In this document: positions 34,801 through 45,850 of the stretch, in pieces
Layout: each line of letters opens with the position of its first letter
Numbering within the stretch: position 1 is the first letter of the stretch
Source: Hanleya hanleyi
Lineage: Eukaryota > Mollusca > Polyplacophora > Lepidopleurida > Hanleyidae
Direction: 5' to 3'
Assembly: GCA_036873755.1 (NCBI GenBank)
Contig: JAVTVY010017447.1
Coordinates: forward strand, 1 to 64,000
Length of the DNA stretch: 64,000 bases
Position numbers and translations under genes: made by a program
The notes under the pieces: generated by a model
What the model was told of the DNA's origin: nothing
Seen by the model: only the letters and a program-made list of their open reading frames with translations
The model's database searches: none

Positions 34801-35261
34801 ATGGTCACCATTAATAATTTTCTCATTTCTTTGTATTAGTTTTTTATACAACTCTTCAACACTGCATGTTGAATATTTTACTGTAAGTTAGAGAAATGAT
34901 AAAAAGGAAAAAGAAATCCGGTACCGAGGATTTATGACCGTCATTTTGAATTTAACCATCATGATCTTTTGAACATAAGATTATACAAATTGATGATAAA
35001 ACAAAACTGATACGATGGGTTGTGAAGCCGAAATGTTTAAGCTGCTAAGGGCCAGCAATGGACCTGAACCCTGATGACGTATTATACCTCTTTCAATCAC
35101 GTGATAAATTGGCATTCATTCATCTGCAAGACAGTTGATCACTTATCCAGAAATCTAGTGTCGATTATGTAACACGAAACTAATTAAATTTTAACGCACA
35201 GTAAATGTGCCGCAAGGCGTGAAGTCCTATATGTAACCTGATACACCAAATTCGCAGGCCC
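31841..35261. other. Long stretch without recognised gene
   Basis: Frames of up to about 74 codons, none with motifs. It contains an (AC)n/(AT)n tract near 32138-32157 and a GGCGACGGCGGCGG run near 32784. If a host gene is present in this window its exons could be small and hidden here, but I find no splice-supported coding pattern. Confidence 0.4.
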
Positions 35262-35544
35262 TCAAAACAAGGGTTTTGGGGGGTGTGGGCGGTGGTATTA
35301 CGGTGAAGTGTCGAGATATGGGGTCTCTATATATAACCACATGCTTTATATAAAAATACACCAAGGTCTGAAACGCACTTTGGGTGAAACGAGAAATAAA
35401 CGGTTTACCTCCAAACAAAATACATCAGCATATTCTACAATTGTCACTCTATATATTCCCGTCGTCAAATTAGTCAATTTGTGCAATTTTATATCTTTGT
35501 CGAGCGATTCAAAATACAATTTGACTGTCCATTCAACCCGGTCA
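35262..35544 (+). repeat. Dispersed repeat R2, forward copy with an open frame
   Basis: Starts with GCCCTCAAAACAAGGGTTTT, runs through GGTGGTATTACGGTGAAGTG and TATGGGGTCTCTATATATAA, and carries a 90-codon frame (35308-35580). The same sequence, at about 85-90% identity by eye, appears inverted at 58748-59125, where the frame is also open. It directly abuts the hairpin 35545-35917, which is made from the terminal part of the same repeat. Confidence 0.7.
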
Positions 35545-35917
35545 CAATTTGGTCACAGGCCCCCAAAACGAGAGTTTTGAGGGTTGTGGGCCGTGGTATT
35601 ACGGTGAAGTGTCGAAATATGGGGTCTCTATTCAAAATCCAACCTGACTGTCCATTCAACCCGGCACAGCGAGATGATGGTCCGCTTCTTTCTCAATTCT
35701 GATTGGTCAGCTGATCAGTATGTGACCTCTCTTGCCGGAGGCGTGTCGCGACTGACAAATCAGAATTGAGAAAGAAGCGGACCATCATCTCGCTGTGCCG
35801 GGTTGAATGGACAGTCAGGTTGGATTTTGAATAGAGACCCCATATTTCGATACTTCACCGTAATACCACGGCCCACACCCCTCAAAACTCTCGTTTTGGG
35901 GGCCTGTGACCAAATTG
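35545..35917. repeat. Large hairpin: two 166-bp arms around a 41-bp loop
   Basis: Arms 35545-35710 and 35752-35917 are inverted copies with only a handful of mismatches. Landmarks in each arm are GGCCCCCAAAACGAGAGTTTT, in pieces CCCCCAAAAC and GAGAGTTTTG, CCGTGGTATTACGGTGAAGT, and GACTGTCCATTCAACCCGGC. The loop (35711-35751) includes CTGATCAGTATGTGACC. It is a foldback or MITE-type structure derived from repeat R2. Confidence 0.85.
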
Positions 35918-36940
35918 AAGCTTACTCTTCCGACTGTGCCAGTCCAGGGACCTCGCGCCGGCAATTGAGTTGATGTCACGTTACAGAAGTGAGGTGACCG
36001 GCTAATTGAATCGTATAACGATCCCCACCAGCACATTTAATTATCATGGATGTTGGAGGCCTGCATTTCATCAAGGGATAGAAGTGGGATTTCACGGTCA
36101 TGGATGCAGGGGGCCTACATCATCAGGTTTCAGGCCTATTGAAATTGGAAACTGACCACCATAGCATGACCTACATAGGTCAAACCAGGGATTTCTAAAC
36201 CAAAATCTCCAATAGTCCCAGGTCACACATTCGATGGCTGTTAAAACATGGTGTGAGTTTCATGGGGCATAGCAAAGAATTTTTCCAAAAAAAAAGTGCA
36301 GTCTAATTTTATCGAATTAATTACGGCAAGTATATGTACATGTAGCCTTTTTGCTTTTAATTCCCATTTAAACGAGCTAAATCGGTGATCCGAAATATTT
36401 TTGGGAAAACGTTAATTTATTCATCTGCTGTATTGTAATATAACATGAGATAATCAGAGCCTGCCCATTTAAATATGTGATCTGAAAATTCCATCAAGGG
36501 GTATACGTGTGTTCTCCGACTCATTGAACTCCCGAGCCGATCGGGTATCGAATCATATGGAGATGGTCAACAGTTGCCCTCATTAATTCTTGTAAGTTTG
36601 GTGACAGTTGCATCAAATGAAACGTGGTTATGTATCTCAACCACAAATAAGTTTTCTGCTTCAAGGGAAAAGAATGTATTTCATTTCACCTTTGAAACGT
36701 CATTGCCCAACACTTTGCCATAGCACTTTTTGCGCCAAAAATTCGCAAAAACAAACTAGTCAAAATAAGACAAAAATTGCTTTCTCATGATCAGAGTGCC
36801 CATCTTGGATTTAGAGCTTTACTCAAAGATAAAGTGTGTTATAGTTTCAACCATTGTTTTTCCACCCTACCAAGATGTATACCCCCTCTCACCGTGCCAC
36901 CCCCCCCCACTCCTCCCCGTCAATGGACATAATCCCCCAG
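35918..36940. other. No gene recognised
   Basis: A short duplication (CATGGATG-GG-GGCCT near 36046-36068 and 36099-36118) and small frames only. Runs of C near 36899-36909. Confidence 0.4.
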
Positions 36941-37414
36941 TCCCCATATTTTCAGATATTCAGAAGATACATTTTATGTAATTTTGTTTCCTAAAATTGT
37001 TTTCAAGAATGACCTTAAAAAAAAGACAAAAATACCTTTACTCATTATACCATTACAATAAGAAGTATCCGAAGATGAAGACGATTGGTCAAAAGCCCAG
37101 GTGGCCATCTTGGACTGATACCGTATAAGGTATTAATCTCTGGAACCACTGGACGGATCAATGCGATACTTGGCATACATGATCGATGGGTTGAGGTCTC
37201 GAAAACGTTGTCTTTTGAAGCTGAACAAATATGGGCGCCATCGACCAATGAGAATCGTCATATTTCAAGAAAACGGCTATATGTAGGTTATTTGACATGG
37301 CGATGAAGAACGAATGGGTTCCCAGATTGGTACGGTACGTTTTTTATGTATTGCTTTGACTCTTTTAGGAAACAAATTTACATAATATCTTTTGAATATC
37401 TGAAAATATGGGGA
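36941..37414. repeat. Inverted repeat pair, arms of about 55 bp
   Basis: TCCCCATATTTTCAGATATT and following bases to 36997 are inverted at 37362-37414. Weaker similarity continues outward on both sides (C-rich left, G-rich right). The enclosed 365 bp has no coding frame. It is probably a non-autonomous element; no target-site duplication was resolved. Confidence 0.65.
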
Positions 37415-38035
37415 TGTCAGGGAGTATATATCCAGGTGGGTGGGGATATGTCAAGGAGAGGAATACGTCAAGGTGGAATATGTCCGGGAGAAATTGTCCG
37501 CATGCCTAATTTCAGCCCTCCTAGCCTTCAGAATAACGAAAGTATTTAGAAGGGATGAACCCGTCTTCCCCAGACGCGGTACACCCTAAATCGCCCATGC
37601 CATATAGAGTTAACTGAGATTCAATTACAATGTCTTACTCTCAGCAACTCTTGACTGATTAAATCTCATCAAAAAATTGTCCTGTGTTGTCTGTCTACTA
37701 AACTGATATCATATGTGTTGCGAGAGTCAAGAATTCGGGAAGGAAAAAAACGTGGAAATTCGCGGTTAAATTGGCAACTAATTTTGTAAAAGTTCGTTAC
37801 AGCAAACACTAGAATAGCATTCCACAACAAGTAGTTCTGAATCCAACCAAATTCGTTTCCCTGTAAAGAATGTGTTGACAAAACTACACTACAGTGTTTT
37901 TTAAAAGGCAGTAGATATGGAAGGCCAAATGTCCCAATAATCAGAAACTCGTAGTTATTGACTAGAAAACCTATATTTATTAACAGAGAACTTAGGTTAT
38001 CAAAGAGAAAACCATGGTTTTTGAATCGTAAACTC
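37415..38035. other. No gene recognised
   Basis: A 122-codon minus frame (37669-38037) lacks motifs and lies next to repetitive DNA. I do not call it. Confidence 0.35.
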
Positions 38036-38285
38036 AAGTTAACGGTCGAAAACCGAGGTTATCTACCAGAAACCCCCGAGTTTCTCTTTCCTTACCTCGA
38101 GTTTGTTTCTTAAACCGAAAATCACAGTTATCCCTCGATAACGTAGGTTATCAAACCGAGGCCCTAGGTTTCCGAATCAATAACTTATTAGTTGACAGAC
38201 GAGAACTTAGGTTATGTAGCCGACACCCCGGCGTTTCTCTTTCAAACTCAAGTTTATCTTTTAGTTTGAAACCTTTGGTGCCGCG
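37950..38285. repeat. Degenerate short repeat with AGGTTATC and GAGTTT
   Basis: Irregular units of about 20-30 bp alternate (A/C)(T/C)(T/C)AGGTTATC, AAACTCAAGTT and CGAGTTTCTCTTTC, in both orientations. It is a decayed minisatellite with local inverted character. Confidence 0.5.
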
Positions 38286-38299
38286 ATTTGAAGGCAACA

Positions 38300-38870
38300 T
38301 AATTCTTCTAATTATCATCTAAATTGCATAGATTCGCACTATCTGGTAAGCTAATATATTGTCTATTTAACATAGATTCGCAAATCGATTTGTCACACAC
38401 CTTATTTTTATGTGAGGCAATATATTGTCTAATTAGCACTTCGATAATCTCATCTAAATGCTATAGATTCGCAGTTCTAAAAGACTTAATGTATTGTCTA
38501 ATTAGCGTAGATTCGCACTCTGATGTTGTTCTCGTCGACCTCAGGGAGAATTAATATATTTTCATTTTGGCATAGATTCGCAAATCGCTGTGATCCTGGC
38601 GGCTCATTTCTTTGGATGGGAGGCAATATATTGTCTAAATAGCACTTTGTCTAACTATCATCTAAATTGCAGAGATTCGCACTTCGTGGAAAGTTAGTAT
38701 ATTGTCTATTTAGCGTAGATTCGCAAATCGGTTTTACCTCAGCGAGTTCGGATGTGAGGCAATATAATGTCTAATTAGCAGTTTGATAATCTCATATAAA
38801 TTGCATAAACTCGCACTTCAGGGAGAGTTAATATATTGTCTATTTAGCATGGATTCAATAGACCAACCCT
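38300..38870. repeat. Compound repeat: ATAGATTCGCA and AATATATTGTCTA-TTAGC
   Basis: The motif CATAGATTCGCA occurs about eight times and TATATTGTCTA(A/T)(T/A)TAGC about seven times, in alternation with variable spacers of about 25-60 bp. A larger period of about 330 bp is visible (blocks at 38315 and 38650). Non-coding. Confidence 0.7.
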
Positions 38871-38984
38871 AACAAACACCTAACCAAAACTACAATAAAT
38901 TTTGAATTTCGAATTTTGAAAATCACGCTCTACAGACGCTGGTGATCACAATGAATCGCCAGAGAGCCTAATTTGTTTGGCACT

Positions 38985-40704
38985 TTAATCTACCTCCTGT
39001 TCCATAGCTGGAGGCAGGAACGCATTTGCTACCATGCCTGACCAGTCCTGCGATAGGGCGTCCACTGCGTATGCCAACGGATACGGGACCGGAGACATGG
39101 ACAGGGGCATTAGATTGTTGCGCCGAGAGGCGAACAGATCTATGTGTGGCATCTCCCAGACATGAGCTATCTGTTTTAGTATGGCTGGGTGAATTTGCCA
39201 CTCTGTGGGAATTATCTGATTCCGTCGTGAAAGCGAATCTGCTAAGACATTCAGAACTTCCGGAATATGCCTGGCCAACTCTGATATGCTGTTGTCCCAA
39301 CACAGACCGAAAAAAGATTTCCGCTTGGCTTTGTAATTGCGGAGATCTCGTCCCCCCCCCCCTCCTGCTTGTTGATATAGGACACGACTGATGTGTTGTC
39401 CGTTGCTATCAGCAGGTTCTTGTCGTTCAATACGCTCACTGACGTGCTGATAGCATGTGTCACTGCCATAAACTCCAGCACGTTTATATGGTACGAGCGT
39501 TTATCGATTGTCCATAACCCGGATGTCGACTTGGACTCGTGGTGGGCTCCCCATCCTTCCATAGATGCGTCCGTGTACAGATGATGTGTCGGACGAAACG
39601 GAAGTAGGGACACACCCGGCATAACGTTGAGTGAATTCAACCACCATTGGAGGCATTGTCTGGGAAGAGGCGTGACAGGTATCCACGGATTCGACTGCCT
39701 TTCGACCCATAGATGATTGAAGTAAATCATTAAAGGACAAAGCTGCAGTCGCCCTCTTGGTGTTACGTCCTGTGATGACGTCAAGAGACCGACTATCGCA
39801 GCAAACTGTAAAGCCCTGGATTGAGATAACTTGAGAAACTGAGGTATCTTTGTCGCTATCTTTTGCTATCGTATTCCACCCCCAGAAATCTGCGCCTTTG
39901 CGACGGAGTCAGTTCTGACTTCTCTTCGTGTGGGAGGTAACCCAGAGAGGTCAGTATCCTTAAGACAAACTGCGTGTCTAGGATTAACTGCTCTTTTCAG
40001 GCATTCCTTGGCAGTGAGTCGTCGATATAAAAGTGGTACTTTATACCGAGACTGTGACGGATTAGTGCTACTGGTGTAAATACTGGTGTGAACACCCAAG
40101 GGGAAGTTGAAAGGCCGCACGGAAGTACTTGAAATTGGAAACGTCGTTTGCCAACCATGAATCTTAAGTACTTCCTGTCCTTTGGATGTATCGGGATATG
40201 TAAGTATGCATCCCTTAAATCCAGAGAAGTCAGCCATTCCCTTGCTTGAGTACCGAGCGGATGGACCGGAAGGACTCCATGTGGAAGTGTGGCGGTGGAG
40301 TGAGATAGTCCTTGTTGAGGCGCTTTAGGTTGATAACGATGGGCATCTCGGACGTGTCTTTCTTGGAGACCAGAAAGACTGACGAATAGAACCCGCGTGT
40401 CTTGTCTCAAACCGGAAGTTCTATAACGGACACCTTCCCTATCAGCTTGTCCACAGAAGACTGTATCGCTGATAGATGTACCGCTCGCAAGGGAATGCGA
40501 GACGGAAGGGGAGTTGCAGCCAACGGCGGAATCGTGGCGAACGATGGGCGATAACCGTATCTTATAGTTCGAATGACCCAAGATTCCGCCCCAATTATTG
40601 TTCAGTTCTGCCAAAACAACTGAAGTCTTCCCCCTACCGAAAGATCTTGTTGTGGTGAGACTGGAAACGTAATGTCTCGGTGTTTCCGCCATACCGGAAT
40701 CCAC
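38985..40704 (-). pseudogene. DIRS-like pol: reverse transcriptase and RNase H, frameshifted
   Basis: On the minus strand, 40704-39997 carries the RT: TSLDLRDAYLHIPIHPKD with the first catalytic Asp, then VLPCGLSTSPWVFT and FYIDDSL near the C-terminal end. Frame changes follow. RNase H is at 39784-39251 with YTDASMEGWGA, the conserved Glu in VLEFMAV, and ATDNTSVVSYIN, then a break at the homopolymer near 39352-39362. The frame then resumes at 39278-38985 with VLADSLSRRNQIIPTEWQIH and DALSQDWSG. These are the RT and RNase H of DIRS-type retrotransposons. The tyrosine recombinase that should follow is absent: sequence ends at about 38985 in unrelated repeats, so the copy is truncated and dead. 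Confidence 0.85.
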
Positions 40705-40722
40705 CCGGTATGGCCCGGAACA

Positions 40723-41569
40723 TCACTTATCCTGCTTTGGCTTCTTGCCTCTCCCCTTGCCCGCCTTCTTTTTACCCCAGCCCGATAACTTGAGGTTGAC
40801 AGAAGAAGGAGTTTGGCCTTGCTGTTGTCCAGATAAACCCTTAATAGCCTTGGAACCGGAAGGCGGGTTTTTCTTACACTTCTTCGCCTTGGGATCCGAC
40901 CCGAAAGTCGCTGGTCTCTTGGCTGAAGAACCGGAAGCCACCGTTCTGTCACGCTCGATATGAGATATTTCAGATCTGACCGGCCACAGCATCACCAAAC
41001 AGTGAAGAGGAAGCTGTTGACGTCTCTAACATGTTTTTTACGGCTTCCGATGTGTACTCATGCATTAGAGGAATGTAGGCCTTTCTCCTTAAATACACGA
41101 GCATAGAAGACAAGAAGGCATTGTGCACCAACAAGCCTTCAACAGCACCGGAAGCTATCTTCTGGTAGTCAAGAACGAGGTTTATACCCTTCTGTAACTG
41201 TTCCTCACTTTCCACGCCCGCCAATGAAAACAATCCATCCTTAATGGCTTCAAGTAACCAGTCCAGATGATTTGTAATCGCCATTCCTTGGCGGGTAGTT
41301 TCCTCTAGTGTCGAGGTCTGTTTGTTCGTAAAAGGAACATCCGGTTCTTGCAGAATATCAGACGTCTTGAGGTAATCAAACTTTAGTGATTTCGCTAGAA
41401 ATGATCGATTTTCACGGAGCTGAAAAAATGGGCGTCTTGATCTACGGTCAGTAAAACAAGAAGGAAGTATGGGTGTGAGCATGCGCGTGACTAGCAGGGA
41501 TGGAACTGTGTTATTTTTATCTCGCCTTACGAAGTAAAGGGGAGATATTGTGAGAGGGGGAAAGAGGAT

Positions 41570-41600
<31 letters not shown>

Positions 41601-41601
41601 G

Positions 41602-41632
<31 letters not shown>

Positions 41633-41668
41633 CCCTGCCTGGAAATGAATGGGTTTTTGGTTTAGCAA
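40723..41668 (-). pseudogene. DIRS-like gag upstream of pol
   Basis: The frame 41668-40970 (232 codons) starts with an Asp-Thr repeat encoded by the hexamer tract at 41573-41632. It continues with an alpha-helical Gag-like region (ILEETTRQGMAITNHLDWLL-like helices) and ends ASSSLFGDAVAGQ. After a frame change near 40975 it resumes as SEISHIERDRTV, with a strongly basic C-terminus (GWGKKKAGKGRGKKPKQDK) ending at 40723, about 20 bp before the pol frame opens. The (L/F)FGD-type end followed by a basic tail and pol is the usual order in DIRS elements. Whether this and the 1-2662 Gag belong to the same family is not established. Confidence 0.7.
41573..41632. repeat. GTCGGT hexamer microsatellite within gag
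   Basis: About ten units of GTCGGT (one GGCGGT variant), read on the minus strand as alternating Asp and Thr. It extends the Gag frame without breaking it. Confidence 0.85.
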
Positions 41669-41769
41669 GTTAAAAAAAAATCTAGAAAAATTACAAAAAA
41701 TATAAAAAAAATATGAGAAATATGGGGGGTGGGTATGCCACCTTGGGGTACTACCCCTGGGGTACTCTA

Positions 41770-43220
41770 ATGTTAAAATCCCTATGAATGAGTTTTGCGT
41801 TTAGCTGAAGTGCACATGTACATCTGTACTTGGAAAGTTTCTTGCAGTTGTCAGCTGTCATTGGATGATTATGAAACTTGGTATACATGTTTCTTATGAT
41901 AAGAGGATGTACCTGTGCTATTTTTGAGAAGAAATATTAATTTTTCTCAAAATTATGGCAAATAAAGAGTTTTCTGTTTAGGTAAATTGTACATGTAGGC
42001 CTCTACATGTATACATATACATCTACATGGTAACTTTGCTCCAGTTGTCAGCTGTCATTGGATGATTATGAAACTTGGTACACATGTTTCTTATGATTAG
42101 AGGATGTACCTGTGCTATTTTTGACAAGAAATATTAATTTTTCTCCAAATTATGGCAAATGAAGAGTTTTCTGTTTAGGTAAATTGTACATATACATGTC
42201 CATGGTAAGTTTGCTCCAGTTGTCAGCTGTCATTGGATGATTATGAAACTTGGTACACATGTTTCTTATGATAAGAGGATGTACCTGTGTTATTTTTGAG
42301 AAGAAATATTAATTTTTCTCAAAATTATGGCAAATGAAGAGTTTTCTGTTTAGGTAAATTGTACATGTAGGCCTCTACATGTATACATATACATCTACAT
42401 GGTAAGTTTGCTCCAGTTGTCAGCTGTCATTGGATGATTATGAAACTTGGTACACATGTTTCTTATGATTAGAGGATGTACCTGTTCTATTTTTGACAAG
42501 AAATATTAATTTTTCTCCAAATTGTGGCAAATGAAGAGTTTTCTGTTTAGGTAAATTGTATGTGTAGGCCTCTACATGTATACATATACATGTACATGAT
42601 AAGTTTGCTGCAGTTGTCAGCTCTCATTGGATGATTACGAAACTTGGTACAAATGTTTCTTATGATTGGAGGATTTACTTATGCTATTTTTGAGATGAAA
42701 TATTAATTTTTCTCCAAATTATGGCAAATGATTGAGTTTTGCGTTTAGCTGAAGTGCACATGTACATCTGTACACCACAGTTAGCTGCAGTTGTCAGCTG
42801 TCATTGAATGATTATGAAACTTGGTACACATGTTTCTTATGATTAAAAGATGTACCTGTGATATTTAGGAGATGAAATATTAATTTTTGTTCAAATTTTG
42901 AGGGTTTGTCTTAATCTGCCAATAATAATGCACATGTACATACATGTACACGGAAAGTTTTCTGAAGCTGTCAGCTTTCATTGGATGAGTTTGACACTTG
43001 CTACCCAAGTTCAATGTGATTCAAAGATGTGCATGTGCTATTTAAGAAATATGACATTAAATATGAAATTTTTTCCTAATTATTGCAGTTTAGACTTTGT
43101 ATCTTTCCATTGATAAGGTTTTTGTTGGGCAAAAATTTACAGGTAGATCTGTACATGGAAAGTTTGTTGAACCTTTCGTGGGATGATTATAAAACTTGGT
43201 GGACATGTTTCATGTTTTCC
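41770..43220. repeat. Tandem repeat of about 170-200 bp, about eight copies
   Basis: Units share CAGTTGTCAGCTGTCATTGG, then ATGATTATGAAACTTGGTAC, ACATGTTTCTTATGATTAGA, GGATGTACCTGTGCTATTTT, and AGAAATATTAATTTTTCTC. Length varies because of a GTACATGTAGGCCTCTACAT-type segment in some units. Middle copies (41990-42600) are very similar; outer ones are diverged. Confidence 0.85.
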
Positions 43221-43225
43221 TAGGT

Positions 43226-44170
43226 CACAGCTCTCCCGCAGTAATCCCACACGGGACTGACCTATCCAGCAGTAATCCCAAATGGCATTAGCCTATCCAG
43301 CAGTATTGCCATACGGGACTGACCTATCCAGCTGTAATCCCAAACGGAAATCAACTATCCAGCAGTAATCCCAGACCGAACTGGTCTATCCAGCAGTAAT
43401 CCAATTTGGGACTGGCCTATTCAGCATTAATCTCACACAGGACTGACCTATCCAGCAGTAATCCCAATGGCACTGGCCTATCCAGCAGTAATGCCACACG
43501 GGACTGACATATCCAGCAGTAATCCCAGAATGGACTGGCTTATCCTGAAGTAATCCAACATGGGACTGGCCTATCCAGCAGTAATTCCACACAGGACTGG
43601 CTTATGCAGCAGTAATCTCTCATGGGACTGACCTATCCAGATGTAATATGACACTGGATTGCAATTTGCAGCAGTAATCCCACACAGGTTTAGCCTATCC
43701 AGCAGCAATCCCACATGGGACTGGCCTCCTCAGCCATAATCCAACACAGGATTGCTGTATGCAGCAGTAATCCCACATGGGACTGCCTATGCAGCAGTAA
43801 TCCCACACGGGACTGTCCTATCCAGCATTAATCCCATATGAAACTCATCTATCCAGCAGTAATCCCAGACAGGACTGGCCTATCCAGCAGTAATCCCACT
43901 TGGGACTGGACTATCCAGCAGTAATCCCACTTGGGACTGGACTATCCAGCAGTAATCCCACAGGTGACTATCCATCAGTAATAACATGGGACTGGTCCAC
44001 CCAGTGATAATCCTACACAGGACTGGCCTATCCAGCAGTAATGTCACATGGGACTGAACTATGTACCAGTAATCCGACAGCACTGACCTATCCATCCTAC
44101 ATGGGATTAACTTTTGCCAGTAATCCTTCATGGGACTGATGTTATTGTCTGTACCAGAATAATCTATTCC
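43226..44170. repeat. 31-bp minisatellite, about 30 copies
   Basis: Consensus CCTATCCAGCAGTAATCCC then ACACGGGACTGG, with frequent substitutions and some longer or shorter units. Open frames on the minus strand (for example WDYCWIGQS-like) are repeat by-products. Confidence 0.9.
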
Positions 44171-45850
44171 AGACATTATTGTCTGTACCACATCACCTAT
44201 TCCAGACCTTATTGTTTGCTCTACATGTATGCTTTCAATACTGCTGCACCTTTGGCGGATGACCCCGCAAGGCGAGATGTTGGGGTTCTCAGAACGCTTG
44301 TTAATTCTTACTGCGTGGAATTGAGGTAAGTTTTCAGCGCAAATAATGGCCTTATTTATTTGTTCTCCAAGGGGATTTCTTAAAAGCGAACTATAATATG
44401 AGTTTTATACTCGATTGAGAAAAAAAGTGTTCTTTTGGGGTTGATGATTGGGGATGGATGGGGGGGGGGGGGGGGGGTGAAGGAAGACAGGCAAACAAAA
44501 TAGCAAGAAACATCTTGAAGCTAAACCAAACAGATGGACATCTCTTGTATATATTTACACATGTGTATTTAACTGTGACAAAATTTGTTGTTGACAATTA
44601 CCATACAGACTCATTTTGTACAAATCTCTCTCAAATTTAAGGAGAAACGGACCAAGACAAAAAAACCTGGCACGCAATTTACAACAATGCCCTGAGGTTA
44701 AATATTTGCCCAGTATCTTCGGATGAATATATCAAACTGAAATAGACACTTTCTTGAAATATTACATGAAAAAATTATGATCTTTTGACAGAAATTGACT
44801 GTATAAATTCGTTGGAGCGCGACATGATAATTTGTACTTGTTAAATTAGCGTCTTAAAAGTAATACTGTTGTACAAGTCATAAATTTCTTTTGACAGGGA
44901 ACTGACAGCAAATTGCACCTGCAACTTTAATTGTCAAATATGTTTAAATTGCATGCACTATGTATACTCCTGATTTGTTTTCTGTTCAAGTCCGGCTATA
45001 TTTTTTTCTTGAATATTGTGCTTTTGTGCTAGGCAAAATATTCAACATTTTATTCCCATGACGTATCAAACAAAAATTACGCAAATTATGTAATGCAACA
45101 TATTAGAAGAATTTTTAATTAAAACGAAAAACTTTCCGATGATTAGAAGCCATTGAAGGACAGCAAGTGATACTGTTGAAGGGAGGCTCATTAAATATAA
45201 TCATTTGTTTAACATCACCTGAAGTCAGTTGGATTTTATTTTGGATTTCTATTTGTAGTCTGGTACTGTTTGTTCATATTTTATTTCGGGCTATACACAG
45301 GTACATGGGGTCATCCAAATGTTAGGTAGCACAGGAAGGGATGGGAGGCGTGGGTGAGGGAGACTGATGGCCCAGTGTGACACTATATAGCACCTTCCTA
45401 GCCTATAGCCTAATTCGGAAATGGTTTTATCTCCCTTGTTCCACTAGGGGCGTAGAGGTTCTGAGAACTTTCGGTAAGTACCAAAGGCCCTCACAATTAG
45501 TTTGAGTAATTAAATATTCTATTTATGTGAGCTATCAGATCGATCGGAGACTGAGCTATGTTTGATGGAAGAAATTGACACAACACTATAATGAGATTAC
45601 GGTCATTGAAAATGACTGAAGAAAGTCAGCTACACTGACAGGCTATAAAGGGGACATAGCTGCCTGTTATTGTTAATGAACATTTGGTTGTGTAAAAGAT
45701 GCCCGCTTAAATTAGCAAAAACCAAAGAATGTTAAATCCATCAGAGATAACAATAAACATTGTTATCACACCACCCTCAGTCTCCGAACTATCGATTACA
45801 ATTACTAATCAAGGATACTGGTTAACATACCTGACGGTTGGGTAACAGGA
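44171..45850. other. No gene recognised
   Basis: Includes an 18-G run (44460-44477). Frames are short. The segment GGGGCGTAGAGGTTCTGAGAA (about 45447) and GGGGTTCTCAGAACG (about 44281) are isolated similarities only. Confidence 0.4.

Noticed and set aside
43226..44170. CRISPR-like regular repeat array
   Set aside because: Units are contiguous and diverged, without constant repeats separated by unique spacers; context is clearly eukaryotic. The same applies to 51340-52250 and 9990-10640.
44460..44477. Long G-runs here and at 52455-52473 as functional G-quadruplexes
   Set aside because: Homopolymers of this length are often length-uncertain in assemblies; no regulatory context supports a role.
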